NCBI GenBank assembly: GCA_964023275.1
Contig: OZ029916.1
Location: 31,177,087 to 31,241,086 of the forward strand
From: Norana najaformis
Taxonomy: Eukaryota > Annelida > Clitellata > Crassiclitellata > Hormogastridae
Length of the DNA: 64,000 bases
Direction of reading: 5' to 3'
Below are positions 21,930 to 35,023 of this stretch, piece by piece. The stretch's first letter is position 1. Each line of letters begins with the position of its first letter. Both the position numbers and the translations under genes were made by a program. Below the pieces are notes generated by a model. The model did no database searches and was not told where the DNA came from. It saw only the letters and a program-made list of their open reading frames with translations.

Positions 21930-22400
21930 CTGAATTTTTGCAGCCAATCCTCCATAAGCCCGGATTATTTAATAACCAGGGCAGTATATCAGGGCCGCGC
22001 CTGATATCCACCATTCGTCCTCTACAAGTCAGCTGCTTTCGATTCCCTTGCACGTCGTCCACTTTCCGCTCCCGTTGAAAAAAGGCTTAATGGAAGTTTT
22101 CCCACGCGTGCTCGGGAGTTAACAGCAGCACAGGGAAATTGCGCCGCCAGATTAAAGACATGAATCATTTGCTCCGTCGCTTCTGCGTATTTCAGACGGG
22201 ATGCAACTAACTCCGCAATGGCGACCGGCGCGTAATATAACGCGGCGAAAGTTGGCGGCAAGCGCCTCTTCCGACTGTTAATCCACACTCAGATCCGGCA
22301 ATCGGTCTTCCTCTTGATACCTGTCATGGCGTCTCCCAGTTAAACTATCGATCCTGCGCGGATTCATGCATAGGCTAACGCCCGCAGAAATCCCCTGACC
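21930..22400. other. CpG-rich block of unknown nature
   Basis: It is richer in CG than its surroundings (words such as GCGCCGCCAG, GCGACCGGCGCG, ACGCGGCG). A minus-strand frame of 88 codons is open at 22022-22288 but matches no family I know. It may be regulatory, a decayed exon or foreign sequence. Confidence 0.35.
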
Positions 22401-22639
22401 TTAGTCGCGAGTAATTCAACTGGGTCTTTGATGAAAAACAAGTGATTCTCTGGCTTAATGCTTGTAGCTCGTCGACAAAGAAGCTAATTTGTGGCAAAGA
22501 TTGGTTTGGTGCTTCATTGTTTGGTACTTGCACTTCAGTCGATCGATCTATCACCTGCGGGTGTGAAAATCAAGTGATCATCGTAAGAAGTATATGTAGG
22601 TCTACACAGTCGAATCTTTACAGCCTTCTTTACTGAGGA

Positions 22640-24950
22640 GGATTTTTCAGGTAATTCTAACGCCTGGTAACCCTTTATGCCTTTTGTGTCGCTGTTGGAA
22701 GCACTGCAAAGGTGGAACGATATACTTTGCGATAACTCTAGATATGAGGTTCCTAATCAAGATGCACCTGTGACAATATCCTCACTCGCTGTGTGTGTGT
22801 CTCCTTGCTCACTTCTTCGATCTTTGCGCTCCCTGGATGTGTTGGCCTTCTCGATCTTTCTTTTGATTACTATTTCTTTTCACTGGCTGCAACTCCTAGT
22901 ACTCGTAAAACTGTCGAGTTGCATTTTTGAGTAGGTTTTTTTGCATGAAGTCAATTCATATAGCCTACCACGTAGAAAATATCTCAAGCATAAACACACC
23001 AACCCAGTGTTGCCCAACTAGCTCTCTGTACAGAAAGAGACTATTCCTTAACTATGTGCACTTAACTAATCAGGTTGCACGTCTTCATACGTAAGCACAC
23101 CTTACGGCCGAGTGTCACGCTTCGTTGTCCTTGAGCGCAACTCGAATAATCAACTTAAGTAGCGCATCAATCTTATTAGTTACCGAAACCATTACACAGC
23201 TTCGGCGTTTGATTAGGCCTCGGGGTCCCACATCTGACACTGTGTAAGCCTATATGTAAGTTCTTGGTTGATAATTGATATTAGTTCTTTAATTTATTTA
23301 TTTCGTGGACTGGCACTAGACTGTTTGCCTGTGTTTGAGGTAGGTCTACCTGTAGTCCGGCTCTTTTTGTCGAGACACGAAGGTGTTACGGGTCTAGACA
23401 TTCACATTTGTCGTGAGTTTCTAATCCATGAGATTATGGGCAAATTTGATTAGAAAATTTTATGAGGTAGAATTACTTTTAGGATGATTATCACACTGTT
23501 ATTACACGTCGTGTTATATGTAAGGTAAAGTAAAACGACTGCATTTCTCATGTGGTATCATATGCCTTCATTAGACTGTCTCCTAGATGTGTTTTTCGTA
23601 GTTGTTCATGAGATATTGGCGTCAAAGACTTCTTATTTGTCCATTTGATGATCTACCTAGTTGTGTAAGTCCTTGATTTACCCAGATGAGTAACATTTTA
23701 GTTCACCTAACTGAGTAACTCCTTGGTTTACACAGTTGAATAACTACTTAGTTTACCCCAGTTCAGAAACTTTTTGGTTTGTCTAGTTTAGTAACTCCGT
23801 GTTTTACTCATTTAAGTAACTTCTTGGCTTACTCAGTCCAGTCACTCGTTGGTTTACGTCGTTGCAAGAGTAACTCCTTGATGAGTCAGACAGAATGACT
23901 CTACCATTCAGGGTTGTAAGATTATTGTGTTGCTTCGTATGGTTCGTCTTGTTCGAGAGACTCGACTCTGTCATTTCTTCAAGTCAGTCGATTCATCCTC
24001 TCTTCTCCACACACGCAGCCACTTCGTCTTCTTGCTTCCATTTTCTTTATAGTCCGATCCCGTATTCATAAGCGAACCTACTCTAAATTAGCTCTGGCTC
24101 AGTCGGAAGGGCAATACACAGGGAAATCTGGTGCCACATAAATTACAACCAAAGTCTAACAGACGCTGTTCCTCCGTTCTCCCTCCCCTCCCCTCTCGTC
24201 TTTCTAAAACGTCTTCCGCAGTGATTTAATTTTCCGGTCGAACGATCTCTATAAATCGTGTCGGTCACACAATCCAAATGTAGACCAACTCGAGCGAAAT
24301 TCAAAATTGCTTTCGATAAAGTCACAGGAATGAGACAAATCGAGTCCATGATAATAGAAAGACAAAGCAGAGGATTACCGAAGACATTACAGTATCACTG
24401 TGGAAAAATTCAGAAGAACAAAGTCTCAAATCTCCACAAAGAAGGATAAATAAACGTCTCGAAAAAGACATCTTAAGATCTACATATGAAACTCCAGTAA
24501 GATGCTCGAATTTTGAAAGAAAACGAAAAAAAATTATTTTTAGCCTCTTGGTTTATTGACAGACTATTGTTCCTCATCCTCGCTGCAAGGAAGGTTGGAT
24601 TCGAGGATGTGTGCTGAAGTTCACCACTGGTGACTTTTCTAATTAGGCCTATCTGAGCCATGCTTGAGCCCTGAAGAACTTTCAGTTCTTAGTGACATTT
24701 AACATCGTTCAAGCTAGCGTAGAGTGCGTCTCTGAAGAGCGCCTTTCTCTTATATGAATTTCTAGTTACAATTACAGTTACAGGTACATGTGTAGATTTC
24801 ACATTTATACAATTTAGTTTAAGAGATTAGGATAAGGCTTAATGAGGTTTCTCTAAGATACAGCATAGTTGCCACCAGAACAGAAGCAATAATGCTATCA
24901 ATGACCTCAACAATAGCAACTAAATCGACTGCTACCTGGCTTTATTTAAG
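22640..24950. other. No gene seen; contains one degenerate tandem repeat
   Basis: A 33-36 bp tandem repeat is at 23650-23882. The remainder shows neither family-like coding sequence nor known elements. Confidence 0.5.
23650..23882. repeat. Degenerate 33-36 bp tandem repeat, about 7 copies
   Basis: The unit resembles GAGTAACTCCTTGGTTTACC followed by CAGTTGA. Copies differ by 20-30 percent. Confidence 0.8.
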
Positions 24951-24961
24951 CTTATAATTGC

Positions 24962-25056
24962 ATCTAGGCTAAACCAATGTGCTGATTATTATTGCATTGT
25001 AGGCTAAACCAATGTGCTGATTTTGATTGCTTTGTAGGCTAAACCAGTGTGCTGAC
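24962..25056. repeat. 36-bp tandem repeat, 2.7 copies
   Basis: Three copies of TAGGCTAAACCAATGTGCTG separated by ATTxTTATTGCxTTG. Confidence 0.9.
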
Positions 25057-25444
25057 TTAAATGGTGTTTGCCACAAGCCGTTTTAAGGACATTTTTTAAT
25101 TCGTGAAAAAATGAAAATTAAAACGTAAGCTACTCTTGGCAACAGTGCAGCCAGAGCCCAAATCTCCCCACGTGAACTAAAATCGTTAAATGCTTTAACG
25201 TCAGTATAGGGAATAAAGAATCAACGATATTTGCACTTATTCGGGAATATTAATGAGATATTTTCTGTTCTTATTTCTGCTGTTACGACATGAAAATGAG
25301 CAGATTATAATCGAAAGCTTAAATTCAGTACAGCTCCTTGAGAATTTTGAACAACAACTATCCAGATATGTTACAAAATTTCATGTAATATAATGCAATA
25401 CAACTGCTAATGACTGTTTGTATTACATTACATTATAAATGTAA

Positions 25445-25695
25445 ATGTAAATATTTACGTTTTTCTATAGCGACCGCATGGCCTCGACGCTGCTCATTTT
25501 TCAATGAATTTATCGGGTGAGATCCTTTACTACCGCTGCCAGTTTGAATGGGCGCCATGCCATTTAAGGTCCCTGAGTACAGCCCGTGCTACCTTGAGGT
25601 TAAAATCTATAACAATAAGCCACGACGGGAACGCGAACCGGCATCCTCACGCACATAGGCGCTTTGATGTAAGAAAGTGTAGCTAACCAGACCAG
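25445..25695 (-). mobile_element. Full-length tRNA-derived SINE (family S1)
   Basis: Read on the minus strand it starts TGGTCTGGTTAGCTAC (A-box-like) and has CCGGTTCGCGTTCCCG (B box). The body AGGGACCTTAAATGGCATGG, AAAGGATCTCACCCGATAAA and CGTCGAGGCCATGCGGTCGC follows, then a TTTACATTTAC tail. It is the most complete copy in the window. RNA polymerase III transcription is expected of such elements. Confidence 0.75.
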
Positions 25696-25984
25696 CATGT
25701 ATTACACTACTTTATATTACAGCTCATTTGAGAACTTTGAATTACAAATTATTCAGATATTCCCAAAGTGTTAGGGTTAACAAGACTACGTGACTATGCT
25801 AGTGTGCACGTATCTTTAACTGTTGCATGTGGTCGTATTGGACATAACTCAAAGAGGCGAAGGGAAGTGCTTTTTTGAAGTAACTAAATGCGCTATATTA
25901 AGTGACATGACACATATATGCAAGACATAGGCCAGTAATTGACTAGAATTGGCGTAGTACGTTGAAATGTGAATCAATATAGGC

Positions 25985-26945
25985 CTACAAAGATGCACAG
26001 ACTTCAGTGAGGAGCAATATAGGAAACACAGTAAAATTTTTGATCCGAGTGGGTGTACATCAGGGATCCTGCCTGCGTCCTCTGCTGTTCGTCATAGTAA
26101 TGAATGTCATATTGGAAAATGTGAGAAGTACCATGGGATATGTTGTATGCCGATGGCCTCATAGTGGCAGACGACGCAGCGACAAAAGATACAAGGGCGT
26201 TTCACTGATTGGCAGAGGGCACTGGAGAGCAAGGGTCTTAAAATGAATATCAATAAAACAGAGACCATGGTATGTTTTAAAATGGATGAGACACTCATGG
26301 CCAAGGACATCGCAGGAAATGCAATGAAACAAGTAGAAATCTTTAAATATCTTGGGTCGATAATGAATACTAAGGGAGAATGCAAACATGATGTTAAGAA
26401 CAGGATTAAGGCAGCGTGGCAAAAATGAAAAGACCTATCGAGTGTATTATGCGATGTCAAAATGCCGGTTCAACTCAAAGGGAAGGTATACAAAACAATG
26501 ATAAGGCAAGTGATGATACATAGGGCAGAAACCTGGACATTGACGAAAGAGAAGGAGAAGCTGGAGAGAACAGAAATGAGAATGCTGCGATGGATTCTTG
26601 GAATCTCACTGAATGACAAGAAAAGGAACGAGTATATCAGACAGATATTGGGAGTGGCATGTATATCTGACAAGTTACGAGAAGCCATGTTGAGATGGTA
26701 TGGTCATGTGATGAGGAGAGAGGAGGAAAACTGCATTAAAAGAATTATGACAGCAGAGGTTTACGGACGCCGCAGTCGTGGACGACAAAAGAAGAGATGG
26801 GGAGACATGATTCAGAGAAAACCTAAAGAAGACCTAAAGCTGCTCAGACTGAAGAAAGAAGATACAGGTGATAGAAACAAATGGAAAAGAAGGATTCGTG
26901 TGGCTGACCCCTCCCCTATATAGGAGAGATTAATTCCAGCCAGAA
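25985..26945 (+). mobile_element. LINE fragment, 3' part of RT and C-terminus, same family as the synapsin intron copy
   Basis: It starts inside RT (GVHQGSCLRPLLFVIVMN), continues after a frameshift at the region of the YADD box, then [49 protein letters not shown] and [15 protein letters not shown]. It ends near CAGCCAGAAGGAAAGAG, as does the copy at 8110. The 153-codon frame at 26462-26923 is still open, so this copy is not very old. Confidence 0.88.
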
Positions 26946-26949
26946 GGAA

Positions 26950-28335
26950 AGAGAGGGAAAAAGAGTTGAAATGTGAATCTGAATGTCATTTACATGATAA
27001 ATTAATAATCATATTATACAGTTTTGTTATGCACTGTGCAAGCTCTAAGAGTGCTTAAAGAATGCACAGTCCCGATGTATAATCAGCCAGCGATACTTAA
27101 AGCCTACTGAAACTGAGAACTCTTCTGAACGAGGTCCACGAATTTGTTAACAAGAGAGGACTGGAATACTGAGGGTCTCTGAAATGCACACATTATTTTG
27201 CGCCCAATGTATCGCATGCAAGTTAACGACCCAAAATTCTCCTTTCGCACTAACCCTTACGGCTGTTCCAGGGGACTTGTACGCTTCACTGGTTACGCAA
27301 TGGACACAGAATGTATCCAGACCTCGCTTGGTCTCTTTGAAACTTGTGTTGGGACTTAAAGCTCTTAGCCTACAACAGCTGAATGCCATCGTTTGACGCA
27401 TGTTTTGATTCACTCTGCCTCATTGGATAGTGACAGGTATGTTACATGTATGTCTGAGGACGCTTAATATAGGGCCCTTAGATACCACACAAAAGCGCTG
27501 CACATATGGCTGTCTACTGATCTAAACAAGCGCGTGAAGGCAAATCAAAAATAATTATATGCTGAACAGAGAAGCACGCACTATTAAAAGTATAAGGGAA
27601 AAAGGAAAAGCTATCAACCATTAGGCGTAGACCAATATAGCAGTTATTCACAGAAACAGAATCATTAACCGTGACAAAATGATACTAAGTTTTCTGTTAT
27701 TAAGTTTTCGGCAGCAAGGTTTTAATCTCTCCATCCGAACAAAACAGTTTGTCTAGTAGGCCGGCACTACATCTGAACCGTGATGGTAATTCATTTAAAC
27801 TGTTGCAAAGATGACTACGGTTCGAAACTTGCTCCACCATTCTATGGGGACATGCAGAGAATGTTAGTGTGACAGTGTTTGGCAGACACTCTTGTTCAAA
27901 GCCCCACTACTAGGCGACTTTTATTCCTAAACTAGGAGCCTAAAAGCTACCTTAGTGCTTTGTCTTAAACAGAATTTTATGCTCATTTTATACAGGACAA
28001 CTCGGAGGTTGCAAGCGCTAAAGCTACAGTGTATTGCTACAGGGCACGTTCATCATCATCTTCATCATCATCATCAACATCAGTGCCTGACACCAGCCAT
28101 TTGGGGGCGATGGGTGGGAATAAATGATCTCTATTCTTTTTGGTCATTCGTCAATCTAGTGCCTTTCTCGTGTTTGGTCCAAGTCGTGTTTTGTCTTCAT
28201 TTATGTTGTCTAACCAGAGAAGTCGTGGTCCTCCTTTGTTTCTCGTTACTTATCGTTCAATGTAGGTCTACCTTCGGATTTTGACTCGGAACCGAACCAG
28301 ATCCAACCTGCCACACCGACCTTGTTTTCGATTAA
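26950..28335. other. No gene seen
   Basis: No family-like coding sequence. A short CATCATCATCTTCATCATCA run is at 28045. Confidence 0.5.
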
Positions 28336-28806
28336 TCACCTGCGATTAAATTGTTTTCCACGACTTAGATGTTTTTGGCGCTGATGTAATGCAGACATTA
28401 CCTTACTCTTCAACGCAGGAGGCGCGCAGACATGCAGGTGAGCTTGATCAACCATGTCTGGTATCGATGACATGGTGTGAAACAAAGGATATATTAGGCT
28501 CACCTTGTTTCCTGCGACGAATTTCCTTCCACGACAAGTGAGTCTGGCGTATGCGGCTGGACTCTCTGCTCCTCCCTGAAACACTCGGTCCCTGCTTCCG
28601 TCTCTCCTTCTCTTTTTCGATCGATCGATCGCAAGGCGTGGCTGTGTTCGCCGGAATTTATGATAATCCAGAGATCGATAATGCGTGTCCAGTACGGCAC
28701 CGCTGGCAATGTATGTGCGTCCTCTAAGTGCCCAGTCTGGCTGCCTGCCTCCTATGGCCGCTCTGCCCACTGCGGCTGCCGTAAACTGATTGCGCTGTCC
28801 CTGCAT
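28336..28806 (-). CDS. Unexplained open frame, possible exon
   Basis: A 156-codon frame from ATG 28806, open at least 60 nt further upstream, in GC-richer DNA without simple repeats. The product is basic (RSKKRRRDGSRDR) with AAAVGRAAIGGRQPDWALRG near the start. I recognise no domain, and no splice sites were established. It could be a terminal exon of an unknown gene, a 5' exon of synapsin, or chance. Confidence 0.25.
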   Translation of the reverse strand: MQGQRNQFTAAAVGRAAIGGRQPDWALRGRTYIASGAVLDTHYRSLDYHKFRRTQPRLAIDRSKKRRRDGSRDRVFQGGAESPAAYARLTCRGRKFVAGNKVSLIYPLFHTMSSIPDMVDQAHLHVCAPPALKSKVMSALHQRQKHLSRGKQFNRR

Positions 28807-28914
28807 GTCCTCTGCTGGCGGCTCAGCCAGGCCCAGCCTGGATTTTGTCAGTTGGACGCAAAATCAATAAGCAAAGACAAGCCGCCTTGATCACTGATTA
28901 GAATCGGACTGTCA

Positions 28915-29430
28915 TGGACATAAAGAGAGAACGGAAGGAAGGAGGGAAAGAAGGAAAGAAAAAAAAGGAAAGAAAGACGGAAAGGATGTATGAAGGAAGG
29001 AAAAAGGAAGGAAAGAAAGAAGGAAAGAAGGAGAGACGGAAAGGATGTATGAAGGAAGGAAAGAAGGAAGGAAAGAAAGAAGGAAAGAAGGAGAGACGGA
29101 AAGAATGTATGAAGGAAGGAAGGAAGGAAGGAAAGAAGGTTCGAATTTAGGCGTAGGAGGAAAGGAGGGAAAGCGGAAAGAAAGAAGGGAAGAAGGGAAG
29201 AAAGCAGGAAGGGAAAAAAGCAAGAATGTAGGAAGGAAGGCGAAAGAAAAAAGGTGGATGGGGTGCAAGGAAGGAAGGAAGGGTGATTGGATGAAAGGAA
29301 AGAAGAAAGCAAAGGAGGAAGCGAAAGAATGAATGAAGAACGGAAATAAGGAAGAAGTGAGAAAGAAACAAAAGAATTGAATTAAGGAAGAAAAGAAGGC
29401 ACCAAGAAAGGAAAGAAGGAAAGAAAAGAA
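28915..29430. repeat. (GGAA)n purine-rich microsatellite, about 0.5 kb
   Basis: GAAGGAAG words with a 60-bp higher-order period (…GGAAAGGATGTATGAAGGAA) repeated three times at 28980-29120. Confidence 0.92.
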
Positions 29431-29439
29431 AGAAGGATT

Positions 29440-31680
29440 CACCGCATAGCATTATCTGTCGGTCGTCTTCTGAATTACAGGAAGTGACGCCAGAATTGTG
29501 ACCTTTGCCCTTTAACTTCAATCAATCGATTGCGTTATGCAGTCAGAATGACTTACCGGCTGTAGGTCTAAAGCGGCTGTCCTCTGACCCCGGACGTTAT
29601 TTATGCGAAGGTTATTGACGCCAAGTGGGTGAACGAAGGGCCACGCTTCAATGCACGCCTTTATGGACCTAACATGAAATTCTCCTAAAACTGATGACAC
29701 TATATCATTGGTCTGGATTTTAGCTAAGAAAATAGAAATGCTTTTGTGAACATGATAAAAATAAATCTAAAATAATGTTCATTTCATTGTGCTAGATTTT
29801 TATGAACCCAAGTAAAGGCTCAATTTGTTGTAGATCTGCTCTGGTCGTCTAACTGGAAATCGACCTACAATATTAAACTTCTTATGGTTTCTTGTTTATA
29901 TATAGACAACACAGAAAATATTGGTAACAGATATTCTGTTGGAAGATTCCTCTCTTTCGCACTAAACTGAAAACTTACATCTTCCAGTCCGGTTATGGTT
30001 CTTAATGTTTTCTGTTTCCCTTTTCAGCTTCTGAACTTCTGAAGTTTGTAAGGGGCCAAGCCCGGATTACCCAAACAGGTACACTAGGTTGCTACCTAGG
30101 GCCTCACAACATCAAAAGGCGCCTCGATAGTCTAATTATTTGCGGAAAATGGCAATTAGACTAATAAGTGGACTTACAATTAGCCATAAAGAGTAATCAC
30201 CTCATTTAATTGTAGAACATCTTTTTCTTAATATACGTACGTGATATCTACTTGTATCAACTGTCCATTTTTATGTATCGCTATAAACCCAGCGCTTGTC
30301 CAATGTTCTTTTGCATATTTGTGTATTAATGAACAAATTCACTGCTATTCCTGACAGCCACGTTTATTGCGTCCACAGTGGATCCTTAGTTGGCTACCAA
30401 CTGCATCAGCGGCACATGGCTATAGGCCAAACTGAACGTGGCTGTCCGGGATAACAAGTGGATAAAGTCAAACTTTCACGCAGACCAATTCAGGATAAAT
30501 ATACAATTGCTTCAACTGGAATTTGGAATGAACTTTCAGAAAACTTTAAAAATTCAAATGCTGAATTAAAACTAAAATGCAGCAGATTTCTCCCGCGATT
30601 AAATTAATTTATTTATGTCTACATAATTTTCAGATAACATGTATGAGTTATATGCTTATATAATTTATAAACCTTCGCTTAAAGAGCGCTGTGTTTACTG
30701 TAACTCGTGTCAACTGTTTGGAAGCTCATTCGAGTTTCTCCTTCCTGCCAGAAGTTATTGTATGCATGACAGTAGGCCCCTAATAACATTTTCCTTTATT
30801 TATACCAGAGTAGCAATATTACGTTAACATTTCTGTAAACATCTATGGAAAGTGTTTGAATTATCGCAGATTATATTGCAAATTATACGCATTTGTTCAA
30901 ATTAACGAAGTGAATTGAATAATCAAGGTGGCCTCCAAAAGCTGAGATTAGCTTATTAGTGCAAGGAAAAGCGATGGGAGGCTGGAAACCCCTCATATGG
31001 GACTCAACATTCTCCATACGCCCTCTGTCTTTGGGGCAGCCCCTTCGCGGCGGGAAAGGGAGGGGAGATGAGAGGATGGTCCCACATAATCTTGTGCCTA
31101 TAAGCCCCAATAGCCCTTAATCCGGGCCTGAAGGGGCATTACCAAATTTCAGTTGTATTATATTGTATTGTATATGAAGTCGCTTAACCCTTTTTAATTC
31201 GTTATAGAGATGTATAAGTATATAGCATGTGGCCTACTGACAGTATACGTAGGCCCACCGTAGGCTGGAATAATTATTAGGCCTAGTGATGGAGTAAAAT
31301 TCCCTCTTGATAGAAATTATCAAATGTAGTTGGCCAACTTAAAAGCTTTAATTTACATTTATTTTATAGTTTCATATAATTCACCAATGCTTCCTTATAA
31401 GCATTTATATATCCACATTTTCACTTATACAACTATAGTTGTAATATTGCTCAGGGCAATCTTACGAAGCACCTACATGTGATATATATATATATATATA
31501 TAGTTCAGGATTTTATGCCTTATAAGCTATTATTCACGTGTACGGTCGTTGTCAGTGTACAGTGGTTAATGAGTGGGTGGGATCGTTGTAAAATCCGGGA
31601 TAGGGGCATTTAGTTGTGTAATACAAACTATTTCAAGTTTCCTCAGGAATTTCTGAAAACTTTATATTTAGATAATTATT
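29440..31680. other. No gene seen; LINE tail inside
   Basis: It holds a LINE tail at 29945-30060 and a (AT)n run at 31485-31501. Around 30480-30600 a short DKYTIASTGIWNELSENFKN-like frame resembles mobile-element protein ends, too short to assign. Confidence 0.45.
29945..30060 (+). mobile_element. LINE 3'-tail fragment
   Basis: It shares AAACTTACATCTTCCAGTC, the GGTTCTTAA block and CTTCTGAA...TTTGTAAGG with 57125-57215. The encoded KLKTYIFQSGYGS-type ending is that of LINE ORF2 C-termini. Only the tail is present. Confidence 0.55.
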
Positions 31681-31689
31681 CATCTCTGG

Positions 31690-31722
31690 TACTACTACTA
31701 CAGTTGCTACTACTGCTGCTAT

Positions 31723-31772
<50 letters not shown>

Positions 31773-31875
31773 TTAATAATAATAATAATGATGATGATGA
31801 TGATGATGAAGGTGATGAAGATGATAATGGTGATGATGATGATGAAGATGATGATGATGATAATGATGATAAGAT
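31690..31875. repeat. (CTA)n, (AAT)n and (GAT)n microsatellites
   Basis: CTA triplets to 31772, then AAT, then GAT triplets. Confidence 0.95.
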
Positions 31876-32324
31876 GTATGAGTACGTGTAAGAACATTTA
31901 CCCATAAAATGAAGTTAATGATCCAACCAGCGACCCGAATTCCACAATGAATTCTGGTCACGCACCATTGATGGTGGCAGCACCAGACCTCGAGGCATCG
32001 CTGTCCTCTGACTTTCAAGCCATAGGATCTGCCCTGAGAATTCTTCAACTCAACGTCTCGAGTCTTTCAAAAACTACGTGCAAAAAATCAAATAAAATAT
32101 ACATCAGGCACACATTTCAGGTACACCTTTGCATTTGATACATTGCATCAGTGTGTTTAACAGAGATAGTCTACAGCAGAGACAGAGACCGAGAGAAGGA
32201 GAAAGGAAAGAAGACGTAGAAAGAGGGAGGAGTTGCAGGTGCGCCCTATATAAGCATACGAAGTATACATGTCTATACACGAGTTATATATTTGTAGTCC
32301 ACATTCTAGACTAACCCTGACTTC

Positions 32325-32510
32325 CGCTATCGTTTCGTGCCAGGGTCACTGTTGGTGATAGAGCTGCAGTCAGCTCTTTGTTTAAAGACGTTCTCATTTC
32401 CAAGGGGTTCTCATGCTGGAAGGAGTTTGTTCTGTAAGAAGCGCTGTATAATTTATCAAATACAATACAATGCATACAATACAATAGACTATAACTTATC
32501 ATTAGTTAAG
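32325..32510 (+). mobile_element. LINE 3'-end fragment with GCGCTGTATAATTTAT tail
   Basis: It reads RAAVSSLFKDVLIS-like sequence followed by AAGCGCTGTATAATTTATCA and an AATACAATACAA tail, as in LINE 3' ends. Frames are broken. The assignment is by resemblance only. Confidence 0.4.
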
Positions 32511-32514
32511 CACA

Positions 32515-34310
32515 ATGAGAATCTAGCCTTGATGAATTAGTATATATATACTTATATAGAGAGAGGCCAGTAGTTAATATGAATACGATTGCTTTTGGGT
32601 TGATACTTAACCTGAGCTAGATAGACATTCGTTCAAATGATTTTTCTTTCTCTGGTGGGTCTGTCTATATGTCTCTCTGTCTGTGTGTCTGTCTGTCTGA
32701 ATGCAATAAATATACAATTAGAGAGGCAGTCTTTCTCTAACATATATTGCGTGTCTCTCTCTCGGCATTCCTAACAGTTTGCGTGACCATAAATGCTCTA
32801 AGAAATACTTGCCAACCATGTATAAAGGACTGCTGTGTAGTGCGTACTATAAGACTGTAGGCCTGAAGTGCTGTTTAGGCTGCTAGCCTTTAGGCGCTAT
32901 ATATATATTTCTATATGGCCTAGACATCGAGCTAGGTAGGCTTTTGGCTTTAAACGAACATAATAAGTTAGCAAGACAGTAGTAGGCCGACGGTGTGCGT
33001 AAGCATGATAGAGTAGGCCTGCTCGCAGAGATATTGCCTAGAGATTGCCCAAAGACATCAAGGAAGTAGAATTTGGTGTATAAGCAGAAAAGTTTACTTC
33101 TAGAACAGGTTTCGTATACCAGGCAACGTATGTTCATTTTCTACCGCCAGAACTTCTCAAAGGCTCCGACATACGGCGCTATATAAACTTTAGACACTTT
33201 ACCAACAATAGATTTTTTACGAACAACAGTACTGTTAGGCCTAGTTCACGTACGACGAATCGATTTGTCGCCAACTGGCGATCGTCAAATGTTGGAGCGT
33301 CGATCAGAAACATTTTAAGAGCTGCTTTGCTGACTGAAAAGACGCCAAGCACATGGAAACTGACGTGGATTCGATTCCTGTCTTGACTTCATAGAACAAG
33401 GCCGTGAAAGTGAGATTACGATTACCATTACGATAGTGTTTACAACTAGACTACTCCTGTTGAACTCTTACCTGTTACACTTTCAATGACATAGTTGTCT
33501 GTTTACATCTGCTGTCAGTGTGGTTCCCTGTGCTTCTGTCTGTGGGTGTGCTTTAGGCTAACAGAATTAATTGAATTTCAAAGGATAATGATTTGTAAAA
33601 AGTTAGATCTAAAAATACACAGTGTAATGTAATGATATCTTATGTAAATATCTTTACATTTTATAGCGCTATACAAAGCTCTGTGACAGAAAAAGAAGCT
33701 CGCATGTTGGGGTAGGATTGAACCAAATGGGCAAAATTGATGGTTTGGGCAATTTCGTGGATTTTAGCGAATAAAGGGGAAAATAAAAAGTTGACTTTAA
33801 AAAGCCAGTCCTCTTAAAGCTGTTTCTGTGATTCAAACCCGGGTGTGAGTCGTGTGAAATTTTCCCTGTAGGACATTGTCACAAAAGTCTGATGATTGCC
33901 TCATAACAATTGCCATCGATTTTGTGGTAATATAGGCCCTACGCCGTCGATGCCCTATTGGTTGTTTCGAACTTTGGCGGCACAATGGACAATCTGTCTC
34001 CATATACCTCACTCCTGCGTCCCAGGGGCTGCCTTGTTCCAAGGTCATCCCCGTTCATTCCTTCGTGTCGTCAATCCATGCCCTGCTTGGTCTTCTTTTT
34101 CTTCCTTGATCCCTCTGTTTCTTCCGTGATTATTTATTTTTTCCAGCCAGTAGGCCCTACACCGATAATTTTCCCACAGCATTTTCACTTTGGATTTCCT
34201 ATTTTATGTTAGATTTCCCTTTTCTGTTCTTTGCTTAACAGTATTAGTATTATCATAGCCGCGTATTGACATACACGCATCCTGTGGTTCAGAATTTAAC
34301 TGATTAAATT
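32515..34310. other. No gene seen
   Basis: GTCT-rich words near 32660-32700 and a GGCGCTATATAAACTTT tail near 33175. No coding family recognised. Confidence 0.5.
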
Positions 34311-34314
34311 CTGT

Positions 34315-34750
34315 CCACCTAGGCAGTTCTGTCATACAATACAGTACTTTGGGCCACAATTTTAGTGTTGTGTTTGACTCCAAACTGTCATTCAGTGAAC
34401 ATGTTTACTCGAAACATGTCTGAAATCACTGCAATGGCTGTCCATAAAGAAGACCGCGATAATCGTTTGCAAAGGACCTGCATTTCAGCCAACAGTGCTA
34501 TTGTCACTCCACGATGACGCCCAAGACTTCATTGCTTGACCAGGTCCTCCGACTGTCTTATTCTGGCTACACCACGGGCAAGGACAGCTCTCGGAGGCGT
34601 GCCTCTTCCGTGGCCGGCCTCATACCTTGAAACTATCTCCCGGGAAATGTTCTCTGCAAAGTCTGTGTTGGGTTTCAGATCTCGATTAAACACTTATCTC
34701 TTCATGAACTCATTTCCTCCCTCGGCTGTTTCCATGTCTTCTAAGATTTC
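34315..34750 (+). mobile_element. LINE fragment, C-terminal end of ORF2
   Basis: Translated in pieces it gives VVFDSKLSFSEHV-like sequence, then ARTALGGVPLPWPASYLETI and SAKSVLGFRSRLNTYLF. The last is the common end of ORF2 in several LINE clades (fxSRLKTxLF). Frames are broken. Confidence 0.7.
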
Positions 34751-35023
34751 CCTCTGGGTTTTCTTAGCATCAGCCATCGACTGACGGCTTGAGCATCATT
34801 ACAGTGGCGCAATAGAAGGTTTTGGATTATATTAGGCTATATTAGACTAATTAGCTTGCATGCGTCTTTCAATAATAGTCATCAAGGAAATGGTTCGTGG
34901 ATTGAAAGAGATTGCAAGAACACAATAACAATCGAATACCTGGGCAATTTCCCCTTTCGTGTCTTGAAACGGCGAATGTCGCAGGATGCAGAAGCACACG
35001 AATCCCATATGCAGATGCAATGG

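Noticed and set aside
28848..29521. Overlapping Ser/Phe/Leu-rich and Lys/Glu/Gly-rich frames
   Set aside because: They are both strands of a (GGAA)n microsatellite.
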